DNA from: Flavobacteriia bacterium | Lineage (GTDB): Bacteria; Bacteroidota; Bacteroidia; Flavobacteriales; Flavobacteriaceae | NCBI GenBank assembly: GCA_011330545.1 | Contig: DRQI01000170.1 | Span: 1 to 6,454, forward strand | Direction of reading: 5' to 3' | Length of the DNA stretch: 6,454 nt | In this document: in pieces, positions 5,305 through 6,454 of the stretch | How positions within the stretch are numbered: position 1 is the stretch's first letter | Layout of the letters: each line of letters opens with the position of its first letter | The notes under the pieces: generated by a model | Databases searched by the model: none | What the model was told of the DNA's origin: nothing | The model's input: the letters and a program-made list of their open reading frames with translations, nothing else | Translations under genes and position numbers: made by a program

Positions 5305-6454
5305 ATGAAACGAAAATACCTTCTATTCCTATTAATTTTAGCCGTACTAACTGCTGCCTATATCTATATCCGGAAAGATTTTACAAAAGCAGTACCTACC
5401 GTTTACAGTAACGGTACAATCATAACTTTAGAAGAAAAAATGCCTTTTGCCGAGGCGATGTTTGTTGAAAACGGTATCATCAAAGCCATTGGTTCAAATG
5501 AAGAGGTTTTGGCCTTGTACCCACATCAAAAGAAAGTAGATTTACAAGGAGCTACCGTGTTGCCCGGATTTATAGACCCGCATACCCATGTAGCCTTGTC
5601 TGCTTTCTTAGAGAATATGGTTGATTTATCAGGATTTACACATGCCACCGCCGATGAAGTATGGAATGAATTGCGCAGGGCTGTAAACAATAAAAAACCG
5701 GGAGAATGGATAGTCTGTAGAGGCATTGACCCCATATTGGTCAAAGGGTTGCAATCGCCTAATATTGCCTTTTTAGACCAAATTGCCCCCGAAAACCCGT
5801 TGATATTAATCTCACAGAGTTTACATACCTATTGGGTAAATTCAAAAACGTTTGAAAAAGCGGCAATTACCAACGATACCCCCAATCCTTCAAAATCGAG
5901 TTTTTACGAAAAAGACAGCCTTGGGAATTTAACAGGATTGATTGCCGAGCAAAAAGCCTTTCTGCCCATTTTAGAGCAGATGAAAAAAGAAGTGATTACC
6001 TCTAGCATCCTAATCAATTCAACTACTGAGGTATTAAAAAATTATGCTTACAACGGAAATACCACCATAGTATCGGCCGGAATTACTATCAATGATGCCA
6101 AACCATTGCGCTTATACGAACACCTGTCAACCGATAAACCTTCGTTTGTCAATCAGCTATTGGCAACTTTCGGAATGCTTCCAAAACGAAGCCAATACCC
6201 GAGGCATTTTTTATATATCCGTTTTGACAAAACCTTTTTGCTGCCCAAAGCAAAAAAAGAAAATGACTTTTATGCCATTTTAGGTGTCAAACACTGGTAT
6301 GACGGCTCGCCTTATACCGGGTCTATGTATTTAGAAGAACCTTATATGGTTTCTAATCTTACCAAAAACGGCTTGCATATTCCTGACGGATACAGAGGAA
6401 AACCACTGATTAAACAGAATGAGTTGGTGAGTTTTATCAAAAAATACCACACCC
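5305..6454 (+). CDS. YtcJ-like amidohydrolase, exported and membrane-anchored (partial)
   Basis: The reading frame is open from here to the window edge: 383 codons without a stop. Family members usually run to about 530-570 residues, so the C-terminal third lies outside the window; it is cut by the window, not by mutation. The protein begins with MKRK and a hydrophobic helix (about 5-22) without lipobox cysteine, which predicts a signal anchor and a periplasmic enzyme. The amidohydrolase fold (Amidohydro_3 type) shows a beta-strand start SNGTIITLEE (34-43), the metal-binding PGFIDPHTH (His93, His95), a YWVNS segment (176-180), GNLTGLIAE (207-215) and GVKHWYDGSPYTGSM (327-341), all in family order. 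YtcJ-like enzymes hydrolyse C-N bonds; the substrate here is unknown. An in-frame ATG at 5293 would add MPKR and overlap the preceding gene by 8 bases; the ATG at 5305 leaves a 4-base gap. Either way it is co-transcribed with the FMN protein. Confidence 0.88.
   Translation, partial: MKRKYLLFLLILAVLTAAYIYIRKDFTKAVPTVYSNGTIITLEEKMPFAEAMFVENGIIKAIGSNEEVLALYPHQKKVDLQGATVLPGFIDPHTHVALSAFLENMVDLSGFTHATADEVWNELRRAVNNKKPGEWIVCRGIDPILVKGLQSPNIAFLDQIAPENPLILISQSLHTYWVNSKTFEKAAITNDTPNPSKSSFYEKDSLGNLTGLIAEQKAFLPILEQMKKEVITSSILINSTTEVLKNYAYNGNTTIVSAGITINDAKPLRLYEHLSTDKPSFVNQLLATFGMLPKRSQYPRHFLYIRFDKTFLLPKAKKENDFYAILGVKHWYDGSPYTGSMYLEEPYMVSNLTKNGLHIPDGYRGKPLIKQNELVSFIKKYHT

Overview
This AT-rich window most likely comes from the chromosome of a member of the Bacteroidota, probably a flavobacterium-like organism. 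Three things point there. Start codons lack Shine-Dalgarno sequences and sit in A-rich contexts. A promoter of the Bacteroidota type (TTG, 19 bases, TAnnTTTG) lies in front of the tRNA gene. The gene families themselves (a standalone membrane-anchored glutamate-synthase-like FMN protein, a LAB_N protein between two glycosyltransferases) are familiar from that phylum. Assignment to a genus is not possible from the sequence alone. No mobile element, CRISPR array or decayed gene was seen.

Left half (1-3488), all on the minus strand. Read in the direction of transcription it runs: folB (dihydroneopterin aldolase), a family-2 glycosyltransferase, a 7-helix protein made of two LAB_N repeats, a family-39 ArnT/PMT-like membrane glycosyltransferase, then tRNA-Cys(GCA) and a strong hairpin terminator. 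The last three protein genes are packed by a 1-base (TAATG) and a 4-base (ATGA) overlap, so they look translationally coupled. folB is 21 bases upstream and is probably in the same transcript although its pathway is unrelated. The three-gene cassette resembles the logic of ArnC-ArnE/F-ArnT: a cytosolic enzyme loads a sugar onto a polyprenyl phosphate carrier, something flips it, and a GT39 enzyme transfers the sugar to an envelope acceptor outside the inner membrane. The tRNA gene also has its own promoter in the short gap behind the cassette.

Middle (3489-3719). This is a 231-base, very AT-rich divergent intergenic region. It contains a sigma70-like TTGACT-N17-TATAGT match on the plus strand but no convincing gene or RNA element.

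Right half (3720-6454), plus strand. The first gene encodes a 526-residue protein with an N-terminal membrane hairpin and the FMN / 3Fe-4S synthase domain of glutamate synthase, without the glutaminase domain. Four bases later (or overlapping, depending on start choice) begins an exported, membrane-anchored YtcJ-type amidohydrolase that runs off the right edge of the window. The two are probably one operon. By charge distribution the FMN domain should face the cytoplasm and the amidohydrolase the periplasm.

The items most worth following up are the SWEET-like 3+1+3 helix architecture of the double LAB_N protein, which makes it a candidate flippase or sugar-lipid partner of the two glycosyltransferases, and the pairing of a glutaminase-less glutamate synthase domain with an exported amidohydrolase.
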